DNA of 64,000 bases from Planctomycetota bacterium. GTDB taxonomy: Bacteria; Planctomycetota; UBA1135; GCA-002686595. Position 1 is the first letter of the stretch; each line of letters starts with the position of its first letter. The stretch lies in contig JADHOC010000019.1 of the NCBI GenBank assembly GCA_016779205.1, positions 43,195 to 107,194 of the forward strand. The letters are read 5' to 3'. Below, piece by piece: positions 51,633-60,462 of the stretch. The notes below the pieces were generated by a model that made no database searches, had not been told where the DNA came from, and saw nothing but the letters and a program-made list of their open reading frames with translations. The position numbers were made by a program, and so were the translations under genes.

Positions 51633-52681
51633 CAGGGCACCCTCCGTGCAACGGTAGCGCCCGTGAACGAGGCCAGGAGGAGCAGGGCGAGGGCCGGCCC
51701 GAGCAGGAGCGGGTACAGGTCGTAGCGCTCCGCGAAGCGCTCCTCCGACCGGGGCGTCCGCTCGAGCTCTTCGATGGCGGCGTACGCCGCCTCGAGCTCC
51801 TCCCGGTTCTCGGCGTGGAAGAAGAGTCCTCCGGTCAGCTCGGCGATCCTCGGCAGGTCCCCGACGTCCGCGCGGACACGCCGGGCGCCGCCGAGCGGCA
51901 TCTGGATCAGCTGGACCCGCGGCCCGGCGTAGACCGTGTAGACGCGGATGCCCAGCTCGGAGGCCACCTCGGCGGCCTCCATGGGCTCGATCACGTGGAT
52001 GGTCTCCTCGCCGTCCGTGAGCAGCACGACGACCCGTGAGCGCGCCTCGCTCTGGCTCAGGACCTCGCACGCCTGGGCCAACGCGCTGCCGATCGCCGTC
52101 CCGTCCAGGCGCTGCTCGGTCTCGATGTCCGTCTCATCGAGGACCTCGGTGAGCGCGTCCACGTCCAGCGTGAACGGGACGAGCAGGTCCGCGAAGCCGG
52201 CGAAGCCAAAGAGCCCGACGCTGTCCCGCGCCCCCTCCTCGTCCGTCATCCGGCGCCGGGCGAAGTCGGCGATGACCTCGGTGACGATGTCGAAACGGCG
52301 CGGCGCACCGGGGCGGGCGCGCTGATCCATGGAGCTCGAGCGGTCGAGCAGCAGCGCGATGTCGATGCCCTCGGTCTCCCGCGCGGTGGACACCCTCCCC
52401 TCCAGGGGGCGGCTGAGCGCGACGGCCAGGAGCGAGACCGCCGTGATCCGGAGCGCGGCGGGGAGCCACGCGAGGCTGGAGCGGGTGCCCGCGGCGGCGG
52501 GGCCGATGCTCGGCACGTGGGCGCCCGCCTGACGGCGCCCCTCGCGGCCTCTCCACAGCAGCAGCGCCGCCACCGGAATGACCGCGAGGAACCAGGGGTC
52601 GGCGAAGGTGATCCCGCCGACCTCGAGGCGCCCGGTCGCCGTGCTCCGGGTGACCTCCTGCAGCGCGAGGGCGATCATCAT
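51632..52681 (-). CDS. batA: BatA protein (von Willebrand A domain)
   Basis: A 349-residue membrane protein. It has an N-terminal membrane segment (PWFLAVIPVAALLLW), a second near residue 70, and a von Willebrand A domain with a complete MIDAS set: LLLDRSSSMDQ (DxSxS), LDGTAIGSAL and VVLLTDGEETIH. A C-terminal membrane anchor (LLLGPALALLLLASFTGA) follows. Alongside BatB this is the family's core pair. The ATG at 52679-52681 overlaps the upstream stop (ATGA), and the stop overlaps batB. The second Met three codons in is also a possible start. Confidence 0.94.
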   Translation of the reverse strand: MMIALALQEVTRSTATGRLEVGGITFADPWFLAVIPVAALLLWRGREGRRQAGAHVPSIGPAAAGTRSSLAWLPAALRITAVSLLAVALSRPLEGRVSTARETEGIDIALLLDRSSSMDQRARPGAPRRFDIVTEVIADFARRRMTDEEGARDSVGLFGFAGFADLLVPFTLDVDALTEVLDETDIETEQRLDGTAIGSALAQACEVLSQSEARSRVVVLLTDGEETIHVIEPMEAAEVASELGIRVYTVYAGPRVQLIQMPLGGARRVRADVGDLPRIAELTGGLFFHAENREELEAAYAAIEELERTPRSEERFAERYDLYPLLLGPALALLLLASFTGATVARRVP

Positions 52682-53580
52682 GCTCGCCCCCCATCGGTTC
52701 GAGGGTCGGCGACGCGTAGGTCATGGACCTGGGCCGCCGCACGGTCCACGGCCTCCCGCGCCGCGAACGAGCTCGGCTGGGCCCCGCCGTAACGAACCAC
52801 GCTCAGCTCCTCCATCAACGACGCGAGGGCGGCGCTCTGCTCGGGCTTGACCCCGGGCGCCCCCTCGAGGGAGGCCGCCCACTCGCTGTCCGTCAGGCTC
52901 CCCCTGTCCTCGCCCCGCACCTCGTCCACCGCGCGGCGCAGCAGCGGGGCGAGGGCCCCCATGGCGACCGCGGGGTCCCCCGCGGGGTCCAGCGCGGCGA
53001 TCCGCTCGAGCAGGTCGGGCGCGCGATCCGGCGTCGGCACCGCGCCGGCGGTCCTCCGGCCAGCCCGTCGGATGAGCGGGAGGAAGGCCGCGAGGACGAG
53101 GGCGGCCGCCGCGAGGAGGACGAGGTTGGCGTCGCCCACGTCCTCCTCCTCGACCTCCCGGAACCCCACCAGGGGCCGCGCCATCTCCTCCTCGTCGCCC
53201 AGCGCACCGGCGAGCGCGATCCGCGCGGGCTCAAGGTCCACGGGCTCCTCCTCTCCGATCCGGACGCGGGCCACGGGCGTCGCCACCTCACCGGCCTCGA
53301 GGCCCATGAGGGTCCACCGGAGCTCGAGGCCCGGGCGCGCCGACGCGGGGACCGTGCTGTCCACCACGGGCGTCGGCCCCTCGAGGACCGCCCACTCCGG
53401 GCCGAACTCCACGGAACCGTCGAGGGCCGCCGCGCCGGAGTCGCGGCCGGTCACGGTGACGGTCCAGTGCAGGGGCTCGCCCGTGGCAGCGGACCTGCCG
53501 GGCGCCGGCTCCAGACGAGAGGAGACCTCCGCGCCCTGGGCGGCGCAGCAGAGGAGGGTGGTCAGCGCCAGGGTGATCAT
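52678..53580 (-). CDS. DUF4381-like membrane protein of the bat operon
   Basis: A 300-residue protein between the DUF58 and batA genes. It has a signal peptide (ITLALTTLLCCAAQG), a periplasmic beta-sandwich (WTVTVTGRDSGAAALDG, VARVRIGEEEPVDLEP) and a membrane segment (NLVLLAAAALVLAAFLPLIRR). A cytoplasmic helical domain follows: LLRRAVDEVRGEDRGSLTDSEWAASLEG and ALASLMEELSVVRYGG. The last part and the operon position match the DUF4381 proteins found between DUF58 and VWA genes in other bat/moxR operons. Function is unknown. Its start overlaps the DUF58 stop (ATGA). Confidence 0.78.
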   Translation of the reverse strand: MITLALTTLLCCAAQGAEVSSRLEPAPGRSAATGEPLHWTVTVTGRDSGAAALDGSVEFGPEWAVLEGPTPVVDSTVPASARPGLELRWTLMGLEAGEVATPVARVRIGEEEPVDLEPARIALAGALGDEEEMARPLVGFREVEEEDVGDANLVLLAAAALVLAAFLPLIRRAGRRTAGAVPTPDRAPDLLERIAALDPAGDPAVAMGALAPLLRRAVDEVRGEDRGSLTDSEWAASLEGAPGVKPEQSAALASLMEELSVVRYGGAQPSSFAAREAVDRAAAQVHDLRVADPRTDGGRA

Positions 53581-54569
53581 GCTCCGCCGGCGCTCCTGCG
53601 CGGTCCCCGCGCCTGGGCCCGGCGCCGGAAGAATCGCACCAGCGGGGCCGCGAGGTCGCCGTCCGTACGGACGTCGATCCACTCCGCCCGCGCCCTCCGG
53701 AAGGCGGCCCCCAGCGCCCCGCGGCGGGCGCTCGCGTGCTCGCTCCAGGCCTCTCGCTCCGACTCCCTGCGCCCGTCGACCTCGGCCACGGCGCCGTCCT
53801 CCATGCGGACGAGGCGCAGGAGGCCGGTCGCAGGGAGCTCCTCCTCCAGCCGATCCACCAGGCGGACGCAGATGACATCGTGGGTACGGGAGAGGCGCGC
53901 CAGGGACTCGGCCCACTCGCCGCTCCCCCCCTCGAGGCCCGACGCGTCCACGCTCGAGAAGTCGCTGATGACGAACACCATGGACCGTCCGTGGAGGGTC
54001 GACTCCTGGGCCTGGAGCACCGCGCGCAGGCAGGAGCGCCCAGGGGTGACCGGGGCGGCCTGGATCTCCCGGACCAGGCGCAGGATGTGCCGCGACTGAC
54101 GACCGGGGCCCAGATGCAGCCCGGGCTCGGCGCCAAAGAGGGTCAGGCCCACCCGGTCCTGATGGCGTACGGCCACGAAGGCGATCAGCGCCGCCAGCTG
54201 AGAAGCGGCGTCACGCTTGGTCTCGCCAAAGGTGGCGAAGTCCATGGGAAGCGCGGTGTCCACGAGCAGGTGCAGCGTGAGCTGCCGCTCCTCGCGATAG
54301 GACTTCACGAACGGCTCGCCCGTGCGCGCCGTGACGTTCCAGTCGATGGCCCGCACCTCGTCCCCCGGCTGGTAGGGGCGGACCTCCTCGAACTCCACGC
54401 CCTGACCGCGGAACGTGCTCCGATAGCCGCCGGCGAGGGCGGTGTTCACGAGCCGGTGGGTACGGATCTGGATCTGCCTCACCCGCGCCATGAGCGCAGG
54501 CGGCAGGAGCGGAGCGTCCTCGGTCCCATCCGCTCCTTCGCTCGCCGTGTTTCCCGTGGGCCAGCCCAA
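53577..54569 (-). CDS. DUF58 protein (MoxR-associated, VWA-like)
   Basis: A 330-residue protein with the DUF58 core FEEVRPYQPGDEVRAIDWNVTARTGEPFVKSY. A VWA-like fold follows (LHLLVDTALPMDFA, MVFVISDFSSVD), in which the MIDAS is incomplete (DTALPM). It is cytoplasmic, with no membrane segment. In moxR operons this protein is thought to be a partner or target of the MoxR ATPase. I chose the TTG at 54567-54569 because GGGAGTGAGG stands just upstream; ATG at 54491 is an alternative. The gap to moxR is 10 bases. Confidence 0.9.
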   Translation of the reverse strand: MGWPTGNTASEGADGTEDAPLLPPALMARVRQIQIRTHRLVNTALAGGYRSTFRGQGVEFEEVRPYQPGDEVRAIDWNVTARTGEPFVKSYREERQLTLHLLVDTALPMDFATFGETKRDAASQLAALIAFVAVRHQDRVGLTLFGAEPGLHLGPGRQSRHILRLVREIQAAPVTPGRSCLRAVLQAQESTLHGRSMVFVISDFSSVDASGLEGGSGEWAESLARLSRTHDVICVRLVDRLEEELPATGLLRLVRMEDGAVAEVDGRRESEREAWSEHASARRGALGAAFRRARAEWIDVRTDGDLAAPLVRFFRRRAQARGPRRSAGGA

Positions 54570-54579
54570 GCCTCACTCC

Positions 54580-55587
54580 CTAGCGATCGAGCGGGACCCG
54601 CTCGAGCACCCTGGTCACGATCTCGTCCGTGGAGACGCCCTCCGCCTCGGCCTCGTAGGTCGGCAGGATCCGGTGTCGGAGCACCTCGTGCGCCACCGCC
54701 TTCACGTCCTCGGGGGTCCCGTAGGCGCGCCCGGCCATGAACGCCGAGGCGCGGGTCATGAGCGCCAGCCAGATGGACGCGCGGGGCGACCCTCCGCACT
54801 GGATCATGGGCTCGAGTTCGGCCATCCCGTGGGCCGCGGGCGCCCGGGTCGCCTCCACGATGGAGACGATGTAGGAGGCGAGCGCCGGCGCAATGGTGAC
54901 CTGGTCCACGAGCTTGCGCGCCGCCAGGATGTCCTCCGTGGAGACGACCTCGGAGACCGGCTCAGGCGGCGAGGTGCGCGCCATCATGTCGAGGATCTCG
55001 AGCTCCTCGTCCCGGCTGGGATACTCGAGGTGAACCTTGAGCGCGAAGCGGTCGAGCTGCGCCTCGGGGAGCGGGTAGGTGCCCTCCTGCTCCAGGGGGT
55101 TCTGGGTCGCGAGGACCAGGAACGGCCGCGGCAGGTCGAAGGTCTGGCCCCCGATGGACACGGTGCGCTCCTGCATCCCCTCGAGCAGCGCCGACTGCAC
55201 CTTGGCGGGCGCGCGGTTGATCTCATCGGCCAGGACGAAGTTCGCGAAGATCGGCCCCTTGCGGACGGTGAAGTTGCCGTCCTTGACGCTGTAGATCTCG
55301 GTGCCGACGAGGTCCGAGGGCAGGAGATCCGGGGTGAACTGGAGGCGCGCGAACGAGCCCTTGACCCCCTTCGCCATGGCCGCCACGGCGAGGGACTTCG
55401 CGAGGCCCGGCACCCCCTCCAGGAGGATGTGCCCCCCCGCGAGGAGCCCGAGGACCAGGCTGCGTGTGAGCTCCTTCTGGCCCACCAGGACCGCGCCCAT
55501 CGCCCCGGTCAGCTCTGTGGTCCAGGCGCTCGCGCGCTCGATCTGGGCTTCGATGGCGGAGTTCGAGTGGAGGGACGAGTCGGTCAC
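54580..55587 (-). CDS. moxR: MoxR-family AAA+ ATPase
   Basis: A 335-residue AAA+ chaperone, first gene of the bat operon. It has Walker A LEGVPGLAKSLAV, Walker B FVLADEINRAPAKVQSALLEGMQE, sensor 1 LVLATQNPLEQEGTYPLPEAQLDRF and the arginine finger region ASPRASIWLAL in the C-terminal lid. MoxR proteins help insert metal or fold von Willebrand proteins such as BatA/BatB. The GTG start at 55585-55587 is the only start near the family N-terminus. The 113-base gap upstream (to 55701) must hold the operon promoter, but no clear -35/-10 is seen. Confidence 0.95.
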   Translation of the reverse strand: MTDSSLHSNSAIEAQIERASAWTTELTGAMGAVLVGQKELTRSLVLGLLAGGHILLEGVPGLAKSLAVAAMAKGVKGSFARLQFTPDLLPSDLVGTEIYSVKDGNFTVRKGPIFANFVLADEINRAPAKVQSALLEGMQERTVSIGGQTFDLPRPFLVLATQNPLEQEGTYPLPEAQLDRFALKVHLEYPSRDEELEILDMMARTSPPEPVSEVVSTEDILAARKLVDQVTIAPALASYIVSIVEATRAPAAHGMAELEPMIQCGGSPRASIWLALMTRASAFMAGRAYGTPEDVKAVAHEVLRHRILPTYEAEAEGVSTDEIVTRVLERVPLDR

Positions 55588-55700
55588 GATTCGGAGGTGG
55601 GTTCGGTGGAACGAGGGTCCCTCTGGGGAGCCCTGGCCTTCGGGCGAGCCATGCTACGGGATGGGGCGGTGAGTGTTAGCCCGCCCGTGTCTGGACCGCG

Positions 55701-56369
55701 TCAAAGGACGCCCCGCTCCTCGAGCTTGTCCTGCGCCTCCAGGACCTCCCGGGCGTACGCCAGGGCGCCGGTGGTCCGCCGCCCCTCGGCCCGGGCGAGC
55801 TCCTCCGAGCGCACCCAGCCCTCGTAGGAGCCGTGCTCCTCGATCCAGCCGAACAGCCGCGCGCGGCCAGCGTTGTACGACACCAGGACAGCCTCCAGGG
55901 TCCATTCCCCCTGGTGGTCGAGGAGCCAGCGCAGGTGGGCTGCCCCCAGGCGCGTGTTCAACCCCTCGTCCTCGAGGAGCAGCCGCTCGAGCTCGGCCGG
56001 GTCCTCCGGGAGCGCCATCCCGAGGCGGCGCCCGGCGTCGCGGGCCGCCACGGGGATCAGCTGCAGGAGACCGAGCGCCCCCGCCGGAGACCGCTGGCCG
56101 CTGCGGCCCCGACTCTCCGAGAACATGATGGCCCCCAGCAGCAGCGGCGGCACCCCCGACTCCTCGGCGGCGGACCGGATGGACTCCCTCCGCTCCTCGA
56201 CGTTGCGCAGGCCGCGCTCGTCGTTGATCCCGCGCAGCGGTTCGAGGAGCCGCCCCAGGGAAGGGGGCGCCCCTCCCCCGCGGAGGACCTTCAGGACGCC
56301 GGCCGCCGCGGGCACGCCCACGAGGGCGAGCAGGATGAACAGGGTGCCGAGGAGGGCGTCTCGCTTCAT
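55701..56369 (-). CDS. lytic transglycosylase (SLT domain)
   Basis: A 222-residue protein with an N-terminal membrane anchor (LLGTLFILLALVGVPAAAG) and a single SLT domain. It has LLGAIMFSESRGRSG with the catalytic Glu85, SPAGALGLLQLIPVAARDAG, and LEAVLVSYNAGRARLFGW. It cleaves the glycan strands of peptidoglycan from the periplasmic side. It is short for the family and has no carbohydrate-binding or LysM domain. It lies between the HEAT-repeat gene and moxR on the same strand, so it may be transcribed ahead of the bat operon. Confidence 0.92.
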   Translation of the reverse strand: MKRDALLGTLFILLALVGVPAAAGVLKVLRGGGAPPSLGRLLEPLRGINDERGLRNVEERRESIRSAAEESGVPPLLLGAIMFSESRGRSGQRSPAGALGLLQLIPVAARDAGRRLGMALPEDPAELERLLLEDEGLNTRLGAAHLRWLLDHQGEWTLEAVLVSYNAGRARLFGWIEEHGSYEGWVRSEELARAEGRRTTGALAYAREVLEAQDKLEERGVL

Positions 56370-56394
56370 CCCGAGCAGAGGGCCGAGCGCCCCC

Positions 56395-59300
56395 TCAGCG
56401 GCTCCCGTCCGGATCGGGTTCGGGGGCGCTCCCGGGGGCGACCTCCGCGGCGACCAGCGTTCGGGTGGAGTTCACCCAATCCGCCAGGGCGGCCTGCCCC
56501 GAGGGGAGCGGGTCGAGCATGCCCCCGTGCAGCCTCTCCAGCTCGCGCCGAGCCCGCTCCGCGAGCAGCCGATCTGGCAGCTCGGCGATGAGCGACAGCA
56601 GGAACAGCCGCGCCTCGAGGGTCCCGCCCAGGTCGAACTCCGCGCGCGCAGGCGAGCCGATGTTCCGCCGCTCGAGCGCGGCGAGGAACCACGAGAACGG
56701 GTCCCGGCGGTCCACCTCGTCCCACCACTGGAACCAGCTCTCGGCCGGCAGTCCGTCGGTGCGGTAGTCCACGCAGGTCAGGATCACGAGTTCCTCTCCG
56801 GCGCGGAGATCCTCGGGGTCCTCGGCGAGGGCGCGGGCGAGCACGCTGACCGCCCGGGGTTCGAGATGGCGCGCGAGGAGCAGCGCCGCTTCCCGGCGTA
56901 GGGAGGCGTCCGGCGAGCGCATGGCGCTGAACAGCTCGTCCGACGCCAGCGGGCCGAGCTCGACGAGGCCGATGCGGGCCTGATCCCGGATGGACGGTCG
57001 GGAGCTCCCGCGCAGGAGCGAGACCAGCAGCGGCGCGGCCTCGGCGTCGCCGATGGTCGCGAGGCCCTCGGCCGCCGGGAGGTGGTACCGCTCGTCCGGC
57101 GACGTGATCCCCCGCACCAGCGCGTCGATGGCCCCGGGGCCTCCGATTCGGCCGATGGCGCGCAGGGCCGCCGTCCGGATGGCCGGACGCTCGGACTCGG
57201 TGAGCGCGAGCACCCGCCCCTGGGCAACCTCTGCCTTGCGGGCGCCGAGGGCCAGGATGGCCGCCACCTGCACGTCGGAGTCCCGATCACCCAGGAGGCC
57301 GATCAGGAGGTCCAGGTCCTGCTCGTCCTCGCCCGTCCCGAGCGCCCCGGCGGCGGCGACGCGGAGGAGCCCGCGCCGGTCGACAGCTGCAACGAGGACC
57401 GCCTCGCGGCCCTGCTCGGCGAGGAGCCGCTTGATCGCAGGCAGCGCCGACGGGCCGAAGCGGTCATGGAGGGTGGCGATCACCTGCTCGGTGACCTCCC
57501 CCGAGAGCTCTGTGGTACTCGACGCGGCGGCCGTCTGGAGGAGCTCCACGAGGGAGCGCGACCGGTTGTTGAAGCGCGGCTCGTCCACCAGGAGGTCGAG
57601 GAGCGGCGGGATGTCGTCCGCGACGAGGGTCTCGTCGAGGGCGGAGATCCGAATCAGCTCGGTGAGCCCCTCCTCACGCTCGTTCGGCGGCACCGAGAGG
57701 AGGTGTCGGATGAGCAGCGACTTGAGGCGAGCGGTGCGCTCCGCGGGCTCGTGGGGGGCGCCCCACCAGTCGACCTCGGCGAGGAAGAGCGACGGGGAAT
57801 CCGCGTGCTCTCCGGTCACCGGAAACTGCTGCCAGATGTTCTGCTCTCTGAGGCCCTTGAGCCGGACGAGGGTCCGGTCGAACCACGGGGACGTCCGGCC
57901 CGCGCCGAAGCGGAAGCTCTTGGAGCCGCTCCCGGTCGCGACCCGCAGCTGCCTGCCCTCCGCGCCGATGGCCCCGCGGGGGCCGGGCAGGAGCTCGGCG
58001 CTGAAGACGCCCTCCTCGCGCAACAGGGCGCAGAGCTCGGTGGACTGGGACTCGGTCAGGAAGCTCACCTCGCCGAGGCGCGCGAGGGCGGGGTAGCCAG
58101 GCTCTTCACCGGCGGCGAGCGACATCCACTGGGGGTCCGACGCCAGGGCGCGACCCGCGAGGATGAAGCGGGTGCCGGTGCCGAGGTCCTCGACCGTGAC
58201 GACGATGCGCTGCTCCTCCTCCGCGGAGACCTCGATCACGGAGCGGGACGCGCGGAAGCCGACCTTGCTGTCACTCCACCACCTGGCCCAGGCGGGGCCG
58301 TTGCTCCCGTGGCTCACGCCGGTGATTCGGCGCAGCCTTCGCAGCGCTGGATCCCGGACGACCTCGAAGCCGTCGAAGAACGTGAAGCCCGCGGCAACGC
58401 CGACCAGCACGTTGGGCACCGAGACGTCGAGCCAGCGGGTCGCCTCGCTGCGGGGGCTCCGGAAGCCGATGCCCGCGAGGGCCACGGCGCACGAAGCCTG
58501 GACCAGGGGGAGCGGGCTCTGGAGCCCTCGGACCAGGGGCGCGGTGTGCTGGGGTCCGAGGATCGCTCGCGCTTGCCGGTCCTCGCGCTCGGTGATGGCG
58601 ATGAGCAGCATCCCCTCGCGCCGGAGGATCTCCCCGCGCTCCATGGAGCGCCGCAGGAGCTCGAAGTCGATCTCCTCGCCTTGGCGGCCGCGCAGGGCTC
58701 GGATGGCGATGGCCGACACACCTGAGCTCCGGTCGCACACCTGATCCACGAGGAGCCGATTGACCTCGGGCCCCTCGAGGGTCGTGAGCAGCTCCGTGGC
58801 CGCGCGGCGGACGTCCGAACGGCGGTCCGCGAGCGCCGGCCCGAGCAGGCCAGCGTCGTCGCTCTTGAGCTTGGCTCGCAGTTCGCGCTTCGCCGTCCGG
58901 CGGACGGGGCCGCTGTCGTGCCTGAGGAGCTTGGCGAGGAGCTCAGCGTTCCCCCTGACCGGGTCGTTCGCCACGAGGAACTCGAGGGTCAACGGCGCCG
59001 AGAGCCCGGGCATCTTGCCCTGAAGGAGCCGCACCACGTCGTCGCCGTCGCTGGCCGTGCCCGCGAGGATGAGCGCCCGCGCGCCCGCGTAGGCCAGGAC
59101 GTCCGAGTCCTGACGCAGGGCGAATCGGGCCACCTCGACGCCGTCGTCGCCCAGGCGGGCGAGGTGGTCGGCGGCCTCCGCCACGGCAGGATCCCCCACC
59201 CGCGATGCGTCGAGGAGCTGCTCGTACAGGAAGCGCGCCGAGTTGCGGGTCGAGGGGAACCCAACCGGGACCGGGACCGACGACAGGGGCGTCGTGAAGG

Positions 59301-59688
59301 TCGCGGCGCCGCCGGCGGGCGCAGGCTCGACCTCCGGCTCGGATCGCTCCACCGGCGGCGCCTCACGGCGCCCCCCGGCGGGGATGCTCAGGGACCCGCG
59401 GGTCGACTGCTTCGAGACGGCCGCGTTGACGTTCCGGGTGACCACGGTTCCCCCCTCGATGGGACGACCGTTGGCGTCCACCAGGGTCTCCGTCTTGACC
59501 CGCTCCCCGGTGGACGGCCCGGAGATACTCCCCGGCTGGGCGTCCCCTGTGGGTCTCCCGATCTTGCCGCTCCGCTGCTTGGCGCTGCTGGACCGCTTGG
59601 TGGGGAGGTCGAGCTGGGGCGCGGCCGAGAGGAGACTCGGCGTCCCGAGGAAGAGCGTGAGGAGGAGCAGGTGGCGCGTCATGGGCAT
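56395..59688 (-). CDS. large secreted HEAT-repeat protein
   Basis: A 1,097-residue protein with a signal peptide (HLLLLTLFLGTPSLLSAAPQ) and a low-complexity Ser/Lys/Glu/Pro stretch. Many helical HEAT/PBS-lyase repeats follow, such as LDLLIGLLGDRDSDVQVAAILALGARKAEVAQ, RPAIRTAALRAIGRIGG and SRPSIRDQARIGLVELGPLASDELF. The middle (about 430-700) is not repetitive and holds a beta-rich segment around VEDLGTGTRFILAGRAL. HEAT arrays are protein-binding scaffolds. No enzyme motif is visible. It is 25 bases upstream of the transglycosylase gene and may be part of the envelope module around moxR-bat. The start could also be the Met three codons later. Confidence 0.85.
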   Translation of the reverse strand: MPMTRHLLLLTLFLGTPSLLSAAPQLDLPTKRSSSAKQRSGKIGRPTGDAQPGSISGPSTGERVKTETLVDANGRPIEGGTVVTRNVNAAVSKQSTRGSLSIPAGGRREAPPVERSEPEVEPAPAGGAATFTTPLSSVPVPVGFPSTRNSARFLYEQLLDASRVGDPAVAEAADHLARLGDDGVEVARFALRQDSDVLAYAGARALILAGTASDGDDVVRLLQGKMPGLSAPLTLEFLVANDPVRGNAELLAKLLRHDSGPVRRTAKRELRAKLKSDDAGLLGPALADRRSDVRRAATELLTTLEGPEVNRLLVDQVCDRSSGVSAIAIRALRGRQGEEIDFELLRRSMERGEILRREGMLLIAITEREDRQARAILGPQHTAPLVRGLQSPLPLVQASCAVALAGIGFRSPRSEATRWLDVSVPNVLVGVAAGFTFFDGFEVVRDPALRRLRRITGVSHGSNGPAWARWWSDSKVGFRASRSVIEVSAEEEQRIVVTVEDLGTGTRFILAGRALASDPQWMSLAAGEEPGYPALARLGEVSFLTESQSTELCALLREEGVFSAELLPGPRGAIGAEGRQLRVATGSGSKSFRFGAGRTSPWFDRTLVRLKGLREQNIWQQFPVTGEHADSPSLFLAEVDWWGAPHEPAERTARLKSLLIRHLLSVPPNEREEGLTELIRISALDETLVADDIPPLLDLLVDEPRFNNRSRSLVELLQTAAASSTTELSGEVTEQVIATLHDRFGPSALPAIKRLLAEQGREAVLVAAVDRRGLLRVAAAGALGTGEDEQDLDLLIGLLGDRDSDVQVAAILALGARKAEVAQGRVLALTESERPAIRTAALRAIGRIGGPGAIDALVRGITSPDERYHLPAAEGLATIGDAEAAPLLVSLLRGSSRPSIRDQARIGLVELGPLASDELFSAMRSPDASLRREAALLLARHLEPRAVSVLARALAEDPEDLRAGEELVILTCVDYRTDGLPAESWFQWWDEVDRRDPFSWFLAALERRNIGSPARAEFDLGGTLEARLFLLSLIAELPDRLLAERARRELERLHGGMLDPLPSGQAALADWVNSTRTLVAAEVAPGSAPEPDPDGSR

Positions 59689-59781
59689 AGGCGGGGGGTC
59701 GCGATGGATCCGGTACCCCTCTGGAGGGGAGAGGATACACGCGATCCACAGGGGCCGAGGGGAACCGCAGCCGGATCGGAC

Positions 59782-60453
59782 TCAACCGTCGTGGAGACCG
59801 CACCAGGGATGGCAACAGGGAGCCCGCGTCCCCTCGCTCTCCCGGTAGGGGGCGCTCCGGAGCCAGGCGATCAGATTGCGACGGACGCCCCGGCGGATCG
59901 GATCCACCCGGTGACGCTGCCTGCCGGCGTGGAGCACCGCCTGTCCGGGCTCGTGCTCGATCTCGATCACCTCCGAGGCCACCACCGGCGTCTGCCGATG
60001 CACGTCGCAGCGCGCCCCGAGCAGGACGAGCTCGGCCCCGGAGAACTCCTCCCCGAGGCAGAGGTTGAGGGTCACCTCGCTGTCGTCCACGTGGAACCCC
60101 AGGTCCTCGTCCAGCTCCTGGCCGTACTCGACCAGGTAGCTGTGGTGGTGGTCGATGTCCGGCCCGCCCTGCAGGGGGAAGTGCGTCGCGATCACCGCCG
60201 ACAGTCGACCCCGGAGTTGATCCACGAGGCCGTCCATCCCGATGCTCGAGGTCATGACCCCGTGGTCGTGCATGGAGCTCGGCGGGCGCTTGAAGGCGAG
60301 CGCCTCGCGCCGCGCTTCGATCTCTGCCAGGACGCGGTCGCAGGCCGAAGGGGTCAGCAGGGGCACGAGCAACACGCCGGGCGCGAGGACCCTCACCTCC
60401 CCCGAGGAGAAGTCGTCCGCACCGAGCTCGAAGTCCGCGAAGCCTGAGTCCAT
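59782..60453 (-). CDS. 2-oxoglutarate/Fe(II) dioxygenase-like protein
   Basis: A 223-residue protein with the double-stranded beta-helix iron site: H121 and D123 in LGFHVDDSEVTLN, a distal His in QAVLHAGRQRHRV (H175 or H181), and Arg191 or Arg192 in RRGVRRNLIAWLR as the 2-oxoglutarate anchor. It resembles the prolyl 4-hydroxylase/procollagen-lysine hydroxylase group. The C-terminus carries a Cys/His-rich tail (CCHPWCGLH) that could bind a metal. The target is unknown; hydroxylation of a protein side chain is the usual activity. It is 10 bases after recG on the same strand. Confidence 0.85.
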   Translation of the reverse strand: MDSGFADFELGADDFSSGEVRVLAPGVLLVPLLTPSACDRVLAEIEARREALAFKRPPSSMHDHGVMTSSIGMDGLVDQLRGRLSAVIATHFPLQGGPDIDHHHSYLVEYGQELDEDLGFHVDDSEVTLNLCLGEEFSGAELVLLGARCDVHRQTPVVASEVIEIEHEPGQAVLHAGRQRHRVDPIRRGVRRNLIAWLRSAPYRESEGTRAPCCHPWCGLHDG

Positions 60454-60462
60454 GGGCCGCCC

